From Gracilibacillus orientalis (lineage in GTDB: Bacteria > Bacillota > Bacilli > Bacillales > Amphibacillaceae), in assembly GCF_900114645.1 (NCBI RefSeq), contig NZ_FOTR01000002.1, forward strand, positions 248,001-312,000: 64,000 nucleotides of DNA, given 5' to 3'. Shown here piece after piece: positions 8,089 through 16,938 of the stretch. A program made the position numbers and the translations under genes. How positions within the stretch are numbered: the first letter of the stretch is position 1; every line of letters starts with the position of its first letter. Below the pieces are notes generated by a model. It was not told where the DNA came from. It did no database searches and was given only the letters and a program-made list of their open reading frames with translations.

Positions 8089-9138
8089 ATGACACAAGTT
8101 GATCAATCTTTATCAAAAATTAAACTATTAAATCCTACCTATCCAAATAAAGCTACCGGAATTATTAACGGTGAATCTTCAGGGTTATTAAACTGGAATG
8201 ACATTGCTTATCCGCAAATGTATGACTTATATCAGACATTACTGGCAAACTTTTGGAAAGCACAAGAAATCAATATGCAGGATGACATCAAACAATGGGA
8301 TAGCTTATCCGAGACGGAAAAAGATATTTTCTTACGTATTAATACACAACTGGCATCACTTGACAGTCTGCAAACACCAACGATGACACATGTGATGGAC
8401 TATGTAACAGATTCCAGCTTTAAAGCGATATTCGCTGTTATTTCACAGCAAGAAGCGGTGCATAATGAATCCTATTCTTACATTTTAAGTTCTATTGTAC
8501 CTTTACGTGAGCAAAATGAGCGTTTTGACCAGGCTAAGGAAGATCCAATGGTCCGTAAGAGAAATCAGTTGATCCTCGATAGCTATGAAGCATTCCGTGA
8601 AAATCCGACACCACAACGCTTATTTGAATTAGCTATTAACTCTATTAATTTAGAAGGTATCTACTTTTATGCAGGGTTCGCCTTCTTCTATCATTTGGCA
8701 CGCAAGCAAAAAATGTTAAAAACTAGTACAATGATCAGCTATATTCAACGTGATGAAATGCAGCACGCTTATTTCGTATCTCAGTTTGTTCGTATCCTGC
8801 TTACTGAAAACCCGGAACTTAATACAAAAGAAAATATTCAATATGTTTATCAAACGGTTGATAAAGCAGTTCAGTTGGAAAAAGAATGGGCAGATTACAT
8901 TTTAAAAGATATTGAAGGAATTGATATCGGTGAATTCCATAGCTACGTAGAGTATTTAGCTAACAAACGTTTCCGTCAAATCGGCTTAGATAACTTTTAT
9001 CCTGAACGTGATAATCCAATGGAATGGATTCATGTTTTTAGTGATGAAATGATGAATGAAACTAAATCAGACTTTTTCGAGCAAAAATCTCGTACCTATA
9101 CCAAAGTATCATCATCTAACGGCTTCGACGAACTATAA
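8089..9138 (+). CDS. nrdB: class I ribonucleotide reductase, radical-bearing beta subunit
   Basis: A 349-residue R2 subunit of the ferritin-like fold. All six carboxylate/histidine metal ligands are present: Asp92 (SLDSLQ), Glu122 and His125 (QEAVHNESY), Glu189 (LEGIYFY), and Glu223 and His226 (DEMQHAYF). The radical tyrosine sits at position 129, four residues after His125. The C-terminal tail should dock on NrdA. GGGAGGA precedes the ATG. It lies 103 bases after nrdA and 17 before a flavodoxin gene. The cofactor (Fe-Fe or Mn-Fe) cannot be read from the sequence. Confidence 0.95.
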   Translation: MTQVDQSLSKIKLLNPTYPNKATGIINGESSGLLNWNDIAYPQMYDLYQTLLANFWKAQEINMQDDIKQWDSLSETEKDIFLRINTQLASLDSLQTPTMTHVMDYVTDSSFKAIFAVISQQEAVHNESYSYILSSIVPLREQNERFDQAKEDPMVRKRNQLILDSYEAFRENPTPQRLFELAINSINLEGIYFYAGFAFFYHLARKQKMLKTSTMISYIQRDEMQHAYFVSQFVRILLTENPELNTKENIQYVYQTVDKAVQLEKEWADYILKDIEGIDIGEFHSYVEYLANKRFRQIGLDNFYPERDNPMEWIHVFSDEMMNETKSDFFEQKSRTYTKVSSSNGFDEL

Positions 9139-9155
9139 TAAGGAGGCTTTTTTGT

Positions 9156-9599
9156 ATGAAAGCTGCGATTATTTATTCATCTGTTACAGGTAATACCTCT
9201 ACTCTGGCAGAAATAATTTGTGAAAATATGAGTAAGTATACTATCGAAACAGACCTGATTCCTGTTGATGAGTTCCATCCAGAACAGTTGCACAACTATG
9301 ATATCGTCACAGTCGGTACCTATTCATGGGACAACGGTGAACTGCCACTGGAAATGGAAGAAGTCTTTGAGGCGTTCGAAGATGAAGAGGTAAAACATAT
9401 TACGACTGGTATATTTGGAACAGGAGATAGCTTCTACCCTTATTATTGTGGAGCGGTTGATATTTTTAGAGATATGCTTTACGTTCATACAAATCTTGCA
9501 GTTACTTTAAAAGTAGAACTAACACCGCAAGAGGAAGATCTTCATCGTTGCAAAAAATTTTGTGATCGATTAGCAAGTGAATTTGCAGTAGTTTCATAG
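9156..9599 (+). CDS. flavodoxin in the nrd operon
   Basis: 147 residues of a short-chain flavodoxin. The FMN phosphate loop is SSVTGNTSTLA (residues 8-18), the first isoalloxazine loop TYSWDNGELP (about 54-63), and the second FGTGDSFYPYYCGA. It follows nrdB by 17 bases with AAGGAGG. Its place suggests it donates electrons for assembling or regenerating the R2 cofactor, the job done by NrdI in class Ib systems; this is inferred from context. It looks more like a true flavodoxin (YkuN/YkuP type) than a typical NrdI. Confidence 0.88.
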   Translation: MKAAIIYSSVTGNTSTLAEIICENMSKYTIETDLIPVDEFHPEQLHNYDIVTVGTYSWDNGELPLEMEEVFEAFEDEEVKHITTGIFGTGDSFYPYYCGAVDIFRDMLYVHTNLAVTLKVELTPQEEDLHRCKKFCDRLASEFAVVS

Positions 9600-9604
9600 C
9601 TTCG

Positions 9605-9636
9605 AAAGTTGATGTTATAAAAACATCAACTTTTTT
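9605..9636 (+). terminator. nrd operon terminator
   Basis: AAAGTTGATGT / ACATCAACTTT with a 7-base loop and a T6 run, just after the flavodoxin stop. Confidence 0.85.
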
Positions 9637-9656
9637 CATGAAAGGAGAATGACAGA

Positions 9657-10088
9657 ATGTTAGAATATCTACTTATTTTTTTAGGTGCTGCAGTGCCCTG
9701 GTTTGAAATTATCCTCGTAATTCCACTTGGTATTTTATCAGGGTTAAATCCTACGCTTGTTATTATTGCTGCATTCCTCGGAAATATGGCAACCATATTA
9801 GCCTTGATTTTCGGTTTTGATAAATTCAAACAATGGCAGGCAAAAAGGAAAGATAAAAGGCAAACCAAACGCGAAGGTAGAGCACGCACCATTTGGAATA
9901 AATACGGTCTGCCAGGCTTGATTATGCTAGGCCCCATCTTAATCGGATCCCATATTACTGCCTTTATCGGCATGACATTAGGTGCAACAAAACAAAAAAC
10001 CTTAATATGGTCGACATTCAGTATCGGTGCTTGGTCATTAGCTTTGGGCATTTCAACCGCATTAGGATTTGACTTTTTTACAAATTAA
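9657..10088 (+). CDS. small multi-drug export family membrane protein
   Basis: 143 residues with four to five hydrophobic segments. PWFEIILVIPLGILSGLNP near the N-terminus and GLPGLIMLGPILIGSHITA in the middle are characteristic of the Sm_multidrug_ex family (PF06695), which is distantly DedA-like. A basic cytoplasmic loop (KQWQAKRKDKRQTKREGR) divides the halves. GAAAGGAGAA precedes the ATG. Despite the family name, the transported substrate is not established. Confidence 0.75.
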   Translation: MLEYLLIFLGAAVPWFEIILVIPLGILSGLNPTLVIIAAFLGNMATILALIFGFDKFKQWQAKRKDKRQTKREGRARTIWNKYGLPGLIMLGPILIGSHITAFIGMTLGATKQKTLIWSTFSIGAWSLALGISTALGFDFFTN

Positions 10089-10126
10089 AATAAGGATCAG
10101 TGATCGTATCATCACTGACCCTTATT
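10089..10126. terminator. bidirectional terminator between convergent genes
   Basis: A 16-base arm AATAAGGATCAGTGAT pairs with ATCACTGACCCTTATT (one mismatch) around a 6-base loop, between the exporter stop and the TIGR03943-family stop. Flanking A- and T-rich tracts suit both directions. Confidence 0.8.
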
Positions 10127-10134
10127 AAATTTTC

Positions 10135-11043
10135 CTATTCAACCATAACAATATTTATTGGATATACATATGGCTGATCCGGCTCAATTATTGTTTCCAT
10201 ATTCTCTATTTGAACAATCGGCAATTGAGAGCCTTGATATTCCGTTAGTTGAATCGTTCCTGTCACTTCTAGCCATGTATCATCTTCGATATTAACCGCT
10301 TGGTCAAACTCCATCATAAAACCAATTAAACTGGCATCTGCCACACAATGTGTAATAAGAAAACGCCCCATCACGAATTGCTGTGGTGAAAAATCTTCTT
10401 CTCGATATACGAATCCTGATAATGTTACCTTTGTTCCTTGCAATTGTTCTGGATTTTGCATTATTTGTTGATAATACGTAGAAAAAAGTGTTTCATTCAT
10501 ATCAATTCGTGATTGTTGGAAAATATCTGTAAGCAACTGATCATACTCATCTTTTGTAATTTTATTTTTATAGACATTTGGGTCAATCTGATTAACATCG
10601 TCATCAGATAGTTGTTGCTCTTCTTGAGATGACTCTTCAGATTCAGACACCGCTTGACCTGTAATCGCTAAGGTTGATCCTTTATTTTTCGCAATTGATG
10701 CATCCAAACTTGCTAACGGTAAAAGGATACCCGTTGCAACCGGAAAAAAAATGATGATATAGCTTACACTTTTTTTTAAGTTTATCGGTTGATCTCCATG
10801 ATCATGATGATGTCCATCGCCTTCCTCGTGATGGTGGTGTTCGTTTTTTCCTCCAAATGTAAACACCCGATGCATTTGAATGAGAAATAATAATAAAAAT
10901 AGTGATGCTCCTAATTGACTTAATGTTTCATATTTGGGATTAATCAATTTTAAGATGTCGCCACTGACATGTAATCGAAAAATAAAGATAGTGAAAAACA
11001 AAAGAATCGTAGCGCGTAATAGCTGTTGTCCATTTATTTTCAT
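10135..11043 (-). CDS. TIGR03943-family protein (YcgQ-like), His-rich, predicted zinc-linked
   Basis: 302 residues: two N-terminal membrane helices (about 8-25 and 40-60), a histidine/aspartate-rich loop with HHHHEEGDGHHHDHGD (about 69-84), a third helix (about 93-113), then an extracytoplasmic domain with GTKVTLSGFVY and a VTGTIQ motif typical of TIGR03943/YcgQ proteins. It lies 12 bases after the permease gene, the usual partner. The His cluster and the Zur box upstream support a metal role, probably zinc. The transport direction is unproven. Confidence 0.85.
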   Translation of the reverse strand: MKINGQQLLRATILLFFTIFIFRLHVSGDILKLINPKYETLSQLGASLFLLLFLIQMHRVFTFGGKNEHHHHEEGDGHHHDHGDQPINLKKSVSYIIIFFPVATGILLPLASLDASIAKNKGSTLAITGQAVSESEESSQEEQQLSDDDVNQIDPNVYKNKITKDEYDQLLTDIFQQSRIDMNETLFSTYYQQIMQNPEQLQGTKVTLSGFVYREEDFSPQQFVMGRFLITHCVADASLIGFMMEFDQAVNIEDDTWLEVTGTIQLTEYQGSQLPIVQIENMETIIEPDQPYVYPINIVMVE

Positions 11044-11055
11044 GTGGCAACCTCC

Positions 11056-12054
11056 TTAGTTAAAGCCTTGTAACAGACTGATAACAATAAATACTGTGAA
11101 AGTCACGATTCCAACAAAAGTGAATACAAACTTGGTTCTGAACACACTTAACATCATCAATGTATTTTTTAAATCTATCATTGGCCCATAAATGAGAAAA
11201 CCTAAAATAGACGATTTTGGAAATACATTGGAGAAGGATGCTCCGATAAAAGCATCTGCCTCAGAACATAATGATAGTAAATACGCTAGTCCCATCATAA
11301 CTATAAGAGAAGTTACATGACCATCACCAATACTTACTAGCATGTTGGTAGAGACATACACTTGTACAAAAGATGCTAAGAAAGCACCAATAATTAAGTA
11401 TTTTCCCATATCAAAAAACTCGTCCACTGCATGTAATAATGTTTTGCCCGCTTTCTCTAGAAAAGATGAATTTGTAGAGTGAGCATGACATATGGCTCCT
11501 GTTGTCACATGTGATTGTAGTTGATTAGTTTGAAAGAGAAAGCTGATGATAATACCGATCAGCAATGCAATGACAAACCCTGCTCCCATTCGCAAAAGAG
11601 CCATCTCGAAATCATTTCCGAACGCCATATAAGTGGAAAAGATAACAATTGGATTGATTAAAGGTCCTGTTAATAAAAATCCTATCCCTGCATATATTGG
11701 TACGCCTTTGGCAATCAACCTTTTAACAATCGGAACTATCCCACATTCACAAGCAGGGAAAAGACCACCAACGACACAACTCATAAAAACAGCAGCATAT
11801 TTATTCTTGGGAATCCATTTTTTTAACTGATCTTCTGTTATAAATATTTGAATAAATCCAGCAATCAGTACACCTATTAAAATGAATGGTAATGCTTCTA
11901 TCAAAATACTTAAAAAAATCGTATTCATATGATAAAAAGAATCTGGTAACTCCATAATCGAGAAGTTATCACTAAAGGAAAAAACATATGCGACTATAGC
12001 AAATAGTAATAAAATAGCAGAATCAATAATCAACGAAGGGAAACTTTTTCTCAT
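11056..12054 (-). CDS. permease of the ArsP_1/DUF318 family (YcgR-like)
   Basis: 332 residues, eight to ten hydrophobic helices. FPACECGIVPIVKRLIAKGVP is the CxxGxxP signature region of the ArsP_1 permeases (PF03773), and LCSEADAFIGASF is the second conserved motif; both carry candidate metal-binding residues. The ATG at 12054 follows AAAGGAG at good spacing; a GTG ten codons upstream is rejected because that ribosome binding site would be inside the gene. Forms an operon with the TIGR03943 gene; both are probably under Zur. Confidence 0.87.
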   Translation of the reverse strand: MRKSFPSLIIDSAILLLFAIVAYVFSFSDNFSIMELPDSFYHMNTIFLSILIEALPFILIGVLIAGFIQIFITEDQLKKWIPKNKYAAVFMSCVVGGLFPACECGIVPIVKRLIAKGVPIYAGIGFLLTGPLINPIVIFSTYMAFGNDFEMALLRMGAGFVIALLIGIIISFLFQTNQLQSHVTTGAICHAHSTNSSFLEKAGKTLLHAVDEFFDMGKYLIIGAFLASFVQVYVSTNMLVSIGDGHVTSLIVMMGLAYLLSLCSEADAFIGASFSNVFPKSSILGFLIYGPMIDLKNTLMMLSVFRTKFVFTFVGIVTFTVFIVISLLQGFN

Positions 12055-12130
12055 AATATACTCCTTTTTGTCTTCATCTACCACTATTTCTATGTCATAA
12101 ATAGAATTCTAGAATCAATCCGGCGAAATA

Positions 12131-12149
12131 AATCGTAATCATTTCGATT
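12131..12149 (-). promoter_or_regulatory. Zur box
   Basis: AATCGTAATCATTTCGATT is a 19-bp palindrome with one mismatch and closely matches the Bacillus Zur consensus TCGTAATnATTACGA. It lies 76 bp before the ATG of the permease operon and 90 bp before the divergent nhaC-type gene; the permease pair is the more likely target. Confidence 0.72.
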
Positions 12150-12239
12150 GAAATGAACAGAAAAAAATTTTACTTATTAGTTATTTAAATATGATACAAT
12201 ATTAAAGGCTTTTTATATAAGAGAAGGAGGGGAATCACG

Positions 12240-13697
12240 ATGAGGGAAGATAGCGAATTATCACGTGCAACAGGAAACTCTAAAATTGACAAATTAGATT
12301 TTCGCTTAGGCGCATTTGGCGCAGCAGTTCCTTTATTATTTTTCGTCATATGGGCGATTACAACTAGTGTATTACAATTATCTTCTGAAATTGGCCTTGT
12401 TCTTGGCGCGATTTTTGGAATTACCTTAGGATTATTTTTTTGTAAAAGCAAATGGGCGGATTATGCGCAAGGATTATTTGATGGACTAGCCCAACCAATT
12501 GGTGTAGTAGCAATGGTTGCATGGTTTTATGCAGGAATGTTTGCTCAAGTATTACAAGTCGGAGGATTGGTGGAAGGTCTTGTCTGGATCGGGATGATTA
12601 CCGGGTTTACAGGAGGACTTTTTGTCGGATTGACCTTCTTATTAGCTGCCATATTCTCCACTGCGGTTGGTACTGGTTATGGTACAACGGTTGCTTTTTG
12701 TACCTTAATGTTTCCAGCTGGAGTTGCAACTGGAGCAGATCCTACCATTTTATTTGCAGCGATTCTTGCTGGAGCAGTATTCGGGGATAACCTTGCACCT
12801 GTTTCAGATACAACAATTGTATCGGCGACAACTCAAGATGCTGATGTACCAGGTGTTGTGAAAAGTCGTTTTAAATATGCAGTTATTGCCGCTATTCCAA
12901 CATTAATTCTCTTTATTATATTTGGAGGCGGCGGTTCAATGGAAAATCAAGCAAGCATTGAGGCTTCCACTAATCCAAATGGGTTAGTAATGCTCATACC
13001 GTTTGGTGTGGTACTGTTTTTAGCAATATCAGGTCACCATATTATTACTTCTTTAACATGGGGAATCCTAGTTGCAGTAGTAATGCTGGTATTATTCCCG
13101 ATAGGTTCGTTTAGTGATGTCATTCGTTTTAATCCTGATTCAGATAATATTGTAGAAGGTGCACTTATTAATGGTATTGTCGGGTATATTAATATGGCAA
13201 TTCTGATTTTATTAATTGTAGCCGCCGCGCATTTATTACGGCTTGGTGGTACGATGCAGGTCATTACCTCCGCACTTGTTAAATGGATTAAAAACTCTGT
13301 TCGACGTGCTGAAGTTTCCATGTGGGCGATTGTTGCTCTATTAAACAGTGCGATTACAATTAATACAGCTGCCGAAATTGCAGCGGCACCTTTTGTTCGG
13401 GAAATAGGTGAAAAATATAAGATCCACAGTTACCGTCGTGCGAATATGCTAGATGCTATCACTTCTGCTTTAGGATATATTTTCCCTTGGGGGGCACCAG
13501 TGTTGCTTGGTTGGTCCACCATCAATATGATGCAGGAAACATATGAATGGCTACCGTCAGTTTCACCAACAGCAGTTTTCCCATTTGTATTCCAAGGTTG
13601 GTTCCTTGTCATTGTTATGCTAGTTGCAGCATTAACAAGTTGGGGGTTACGTTACCAAGGGAAAAATGGTGAAGAGCTAACACAACCTCCTAAATAA
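12240..13697 (+). CDS. NhaC-family Na+/H+ antiporter-like protein
   Basis: 485 residues, about eleven membrane helices. Conserved family segments include GTGYGTTVAFCTLMFPAG, AGAVFGDNLAPVSDTT (the polar GD-N-PxSDTT motif of the ion-transporter superfamily) and NSAITINTAAEIAAAP. NhaC proteins exchange external H+ for internal Na+ at high pH or salt; some relatives exchange malate/lactate instead, so the exact ion is inferred. GAAGGAGGGG lies before the ATG. Single gene with a strong downstream terminator. Confidence 0.87.
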   Translation: MREDSELSRATGNSKIDKLDFRLGAFGAAVPLLFFVIWAITTSVLQLSSEIGLVLGAIFGITLGLFFCKSKWADYAQGLFDGLAQPIGVVAMVAWFYAGMFAQVLQVGGLVEGLVWIGMITGFTGGLFVGLTFLLAAIFSTAVGTGYGTTVAFCTLMFPAGVATGADPTILFAAILAGAVFGDNLAPVSDTTIVSATTQDADVPGVVKSRFKYAVIAAIPTLILFIIFGGGGSMENQASIEASTNPNGLVMLIPFGVVLFLAISGHHIITSLTWGILVAVVMLVLFPIGSFSDVIRFNPDSDNIVEGALINGIVGYINMAILILLIVAAAHLLRLGGTMQVITSALVKWIKNSVRRAEVSMWAIVALLNSAITINTAAEIAAAPFVREIGEKYKIHSYRRANMLDAITSALGYIFPWGAPVLLGWSTINMMQETYEWLPSVSPTAVFPFVFQGWFLVIVMLVAALTSWGLRYQGKNGEELTQPPK

Positions 13698-13698
13698 A

Positions 13699-13746
13699 GT
13701 GAGACTATGATCAGTGAGGTCTTACAGACGGTTAGCACCGTGATAA
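13699..13746 (+). repeat. dispersed 48-bp repeat, copy 1
   Basis: GTGAGACTATGATCAG ... TTAGCACCGTGATAA, beginning one base after the nhaC-type stop codon. Related copies lie at 50384-50424 and 60976-61024, all in the same orientation. It contains a small ACGGT/ACCGT hairpin. Confidence 0.75.
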
Positions 13747-13762
13747 ATAATTGTTGTGCTAT

Positions 13763-13789
13763 TGGCGAGATACCCTTGTTTTCTCGCCA
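13763..13789 (+). other. hairpin upstream of nhaC terminator
   Basis: TGGCGAGA / TCTCGCCA around an 11-base loop, 10 bases before the main terminator. Either a second terminator element or an mRNA 3'-end stabiliser. Confidence 0.5.
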
Positions 13790-13798
13790 TCAATTGAT

Positions 13799-13836
13799 AA
13801 GACTTGGCGTTTTTTGTTGCCAAGTCTTTTTTTTTT
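13799..13836 (+). terminator. nhaC-type gene terminator
   Basis: AAGACTTGGC / GCCAAGTCTT, 10-bp perfect stem, followed by an unbroken T-run. Confidence 0.9.
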
Positions 13837-13897
13837 ATAAAGTTATCAATTAAATTGTGGTATTATTACTTTATAATGAAAGTAAGTAGGTGATCGA

Positions 13898-14353
13898 GTG
13901 CAATTAATATATACTTGGCTTGTTATCATTCATATTTTTTCTGCTATAGTCGGGATTGGACCTGGATTTGTGCTGACAACTATTGTGAAATCTGCTAAAA
14001 GTCTACCTGAAATCAGACATGCTTTCGCGTTAAAAGCAAAAGTACATATTTATGTGATGATCGGTGGCATACTTGTTTTACTAACCGGACTTTTAATGGG
14101 CGCGATCAACCCCATTCTTTTTCAGCAAGGGTGGTATCTTTCTAGTTTGGTGCTCTACTTTATCGCGCTTTCGTTGGGACCAACACTTCTCAAAAAGTTT
14201 ATGGCTCCAATTAAGGAACTAATTGCTGATTCAAGTCTTGAAACCATTCCCGCAGCTTATCATGAAAATGTACAGAAACTGCTGCGTGTAGAGTATATCG
14301 AAAACACGTTGCTGTTAATCATTATCCTTCTGATGATTACCAAACCTTTTTAG
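13898..14353 (+). CDS. DUF2269-family membrane protein
   Basis: 151 residues with four hydrophobic segments. The start LIYTWLVIIHIFSAIVGIGPGF, with its histidine and GxGP, is typical of DUF2269 (PF10027). The GTG start at 13898 follows GTAGGTG. It has a convergent terminator with the urease operon. Function unknown for the family. Confidence 0.75.
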   Translation: MQLIYTWLVIIHIFSAIVGIGPGFVLTTIVKSAKSLPEIRHAFALKAKVHIYVMIGGILVLLTGLLMGAINPILFQQGWYLSSLVLYFIALSLGPTLLKKFMAPIKELIADSSLETIPAAYHENVQKLLRVEYIENTLLLIIILLMITKPF

Positions 14354-14394
14354 ACTAACCAAGAATATGATGGTTCCAATTTTATTCAACAACA

Positions 14395-14433
14395 GGAAAA
14401 GCTAGCAGTCATACATGAACTGCTAGCTTTTCC
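14395..14433. terminator. bidirectional terminator closing the urease operon
   Basis: Perfect 15-bp arms GGAAAAGCTAGCAGT / ACTGCTAGCTTTTCC with a 9-base loop. The hairpin includes the ureD stop codon, so the last ureD codons form part of the terminator. Confidence 0.88.
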
Positions 14434-15181
14434 TTCCCAATTGATCCATTTCTTTTTTGATTCGTGGTAAATCATTTGATAAAAAACGCACTAAATAGCC
14501 GGCATCACGCAATCTGGTGATACTTACCTGATGATCCGCTGATGAATGATTCCATTTTTCCTCATCCAGTTCTATTTCTTTGTCTATTAACCAGACACTT
14601 GCAATATAATGATAATCTCCCATTACTCCAAAATGTTTCACATCTTGTTTACTTGGCTCAAAGCGCAAGCCATCATAAACAAGACAGTCATCCTCCATCC
14701 ACACTTCTAATTGAGTGTGACACTTATCAAACGTGAACCGTTCCCCTCGTTTTTCCCGTCCTGGATATAAAATTTCTTGCCAGTAAAAACGACTGTTTTC
14801 TTTCATATTTATGGTCGTATGACTGTGGAATTCACTTTCGGCAAAAGGAATAACTTCTTCTCTTTCCCACGTTAAAGAGGCTTGTTCCGCTAATTCGATT
14901 TCTACTTGTTGCCTACTTGGGCTACCATTATAGGCAGGATACACTTTCGTGGCAGCCTGGGGATGAAGAGTTACATTAGTACGCTCGTCTAAACGCACAC
15001 TATATGCATTCCTATCTCCGGCTACCAGTCCTCCTGAAGATTCCATTAAATAAACCGTGATATTGTCTGGATTATCAACATACAAACCTCTACTCGCTTT
15101 CAGCGGCGGTTGATAATAGACATCCTTCATAATCGTTTTTTGATTGCGCATTGCAAAATGAAGATCCAGTTTCCCATTCAT
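14423..15181 (-). CDS. ureD: UreD urease accessory protein
   Basis: 252 residues with the conserved SSGGLVAGD motif (about 49-57) and the PQAATKVYP segment. UreD scaffolds the apo-urease and recruits UreF and UreG for nickel insertion. It starts directly after the ureG stop and is the last gene of the urt-ure unit. Slightly shorter than many UreD proteins but with no obvious break. Confidence 0.93.
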   Translation of the reverse strand: MNGKLDLHFAMRNQKTIMKDVYYQPPLKASRGLYVDNPDNITVYLMESSGGLVAGDRNAYSVRLDERTNVTLHPQAATKVYPAYNGSPSRQQVEIELAEQASLTWEREEVIPFAESEFHSHTTINMKENSRFYWQEILYPGREKRGERFTFDKCHTQLEVWMEDDCLVYDGLRFEPSKQDVKHFGVMGDYHYIASVWLIDKEIELDEEKWNHSSADHQVSITRLRDAGYLVRFLSNDLPRIKKEMDQLGRKS

Positions 15182-15799
15182 TTACGATACTTCGCTTCCT
15201 TCTAGTAACATTGCATGTTGAATCCACTGTATTACTTCGGGAACACCGTCACCTTTTTTTACATTGGTAAAAACAAACGGACGCTCTTTACGTGCTTCTT
15301 TTGCATCTATTTTCATTTTATCCAGATCTACTTCGACATACGGTGCCAGATCAATTTTATTAACGAGTAAAAGGTCTGATCTTGTTACACCAGGGCCGCC
15401 TTTTCTCGGAATATCGCCACCCTCTGCCACATCAATCACATAGATATAGCCGTCTACCAACTCTGGACTGAATGTTGCTGATAAATTATCGCCACCACTT
15501 TCCAATAGAATAATATCAAGATCATCGAAGCGACGTTTTAATTCGTCAATTGCCTCAAAATTCATCGATGCATCTTCACGAATGGCAGTGTGTGGACATC
15601 CTCCTGTTTCCACACCGATAATGCGATCTTCTGATAAAATACCTTTTTTAATCAAAAATTGTGCATCTTCTTTCGTATAAATATCATTGGTAATGACCGC
15701 AACACTATATTGGTCGACCATTGTTTGTGTTAACTTTTCGACGAGAGAGGTTTTACCAGAACCAACTGGACCTCCGACTCCTACTATAATTGGTTTCAT
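15182..15799 (-). CDS. ureG: UreG, urease nickel-insertion GTPase
   Basis: 205 residues of a SIMIBI-class GTPase. The P-loop is GPVGSGKTS (about 10-18), [13 protein letters not shown] is the switch/metal region, CPH (about 67-69) is the nickel-binding Cys-Pro-His, and [12 protein letters not shown] holds the NKxD base-specificity motif. GTP-bound UreG dimers carry nickel to the UreDF-urease complex. Located between ureF and ureD. Confidence 0.96.
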   Translation of the reverse strand: MKPIIVGVGGPVGSGKTSLVEKLTQTMVDQYSVAVITNDIYTKEDAQFLIKKGILSEDRIIGVETGGCPHTAIREDASMNFEAIDELKRRFDDLDIILLESGGDNLSATFSPELVDGYIYVIDVAEGGDIPRKGGPGVTRSDLLLVNKIDLAPYVEVDLDKMKIDAKEARKERPFVFTNVKKGDGVPEVIQWIQHAMLLEGSEVS

Positions 15800-15815
15800 A
15801 CCACATTCTCCTTCA

Positions 15816-16541
15816 TTAAGATATAAATAATCGTGATCTTAAATATTTATGTTGCATTGATGCAAGCTCGAGACCAACAGCATGATTGGACAAATCAGTC
15901 AAGTCACGCTCGAGCACAGTGATCGTTGCTTTTTCCATTTCAGGTATCAAGCGATGAATCACTTCAATTCCAGCCTTTTGACCAAGTGGAATCGCACGGA
16001 CAGCATTATGAACTAATCCGACCGTTGATGAATATAGAAAAGTAAGCACCGTTGTATAAAGATCGAATGCTAAATCTTTTGCATACAGACTATATACAAT
16101 GGGAAAATGAGCAGTCACCTTTTTATCCTGTAAAAGTTGATACCATTCCTCAAGAGAAGGCGTCTCACTTACGGGCAATACAGCTTTTACAAATTGTTTA
16201 CCGATCATACTGCTCGCATCTCGGGTTTCTTCTGCATTTTTGCTTGCATCACATATCTTTTCCAACCGGATTAATTCTGCCAGTTTCTCTTGTTGATAGG
16301 CTTCCTTTACAAAAATACCGTCTGTATAGGCTACATTTTCATGGAGATACATTTGGCAAAAATGAAATAAGTCTTCTTTTGTTCTGATTAATTCATTTTG
16401 AATAAAGGTTTCCATACCAAACGAATGGGTATATGTTCCAATTGGAAATGCAGAATCATGAATATGCATTAAATAGAGAAACTTAGTGTTGATGCCCTCT
16501 GTACTTAAATGGCTCTGTGAACCTTCTTTCTGTTTTCTCAT
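15816..16541 (-). CDS. ureF: UreF urease accessory protein
   Basis: 241 residues, all-helical, with [19 protein letters not shown] near the N-terminus as in other UreF proteins. It acts as the GTPase regulator of UreG within the UreDFG complex. The ATG at 16541 gives a 20-residue extension and a 59-base overlap with ureE. The next in-frame ATG would cut into the conserved FLYL helix, and no GTG or TTG start lies between, so the long form is kept with moderate confidence in the start. Confidence 0.9.
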   Translation of the reverse strand: MRKQKEGSQSHLSTEGINTKFLYLMHIHDSAFPIGTYTHSFGMETFIQNELIRTKEDLFHFCQMYLHENVAYTDGIFVKEAYQQEKLAELIRLEKICDASKNAEETRDASSMIGKQFVKAVLPVSETPSLEEWYQLLQDKKVTAHFPIVYSLYAKDLAFDLYTTVLTFLYSSTVGLVHNAVRAIPLGQKAGIEVIHRLIPEMEKATITVLERDLTDLSNHAVGLELASMQHKYLRSRLFIS

Positions 16542-16926
16542 ACTTTACACCTACTTCATCAAATAAACGTTCTAGCGTATCATCATAGCGTACAACAATT
16601 TCTGATTCCGAAATCAGGCATGGTGTATGACGGTTGCCCAGTTCAAATGCTGCTTTACCCATTTGTACGATGTTTTTAGGATAAACGACATAGACTTTTT
16701 CTTTTTTCGTACGGATAACAATTTGTTTTTCTTCATCTTCATACACGACATCGCCTACTTTTAATGGTGCCTTTTCTTCTAAGGCAATCGCAACATCTGT
16801 ACCCTTATCCGTTGTCTTTCGGATAATCCGTTTATTTAACTCGTCCCAATCGAGTTCAATCCACTCGCGATTCGAATGGTCTTTGGGCTGTTCTTCTATA
16901 TTAGTGAGTACTTCTTTTGTTAACAT
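16483..16926 (-). CDS. ureE: UreE nickel metallochaperone
   Basis: 147 residues: an N-terminal peptide-binding domain and a C-terminal metal-binding domain with GNRHTPCLISE (the conserved NRH motif near 95-105). The C-terminus ends RGHQH, a short histidine tail that can bind extra nickel. It delivers Ni2+ to UreG. AGGGAGGA precedes the ATG. Its 3' end overlaps the start of ureF by 59 bases. Confidence 0.93.
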   Translation of the reverse strand: MLTKEVLTNIEEQPKDHSNREWIELDWDELNKRIIRKTTDKGTDVAIALEEKAPLKVGDVVYEDEEKQIVIRTKKEKVYVVYPKNIVQMGKAAFELGNRHTPCLISESEIVVRYDDTLERLFDEVGVKYEKTERRFTEPFKYRGHQH

Positions 16927-16938
16927 CTTTTATCCTCC

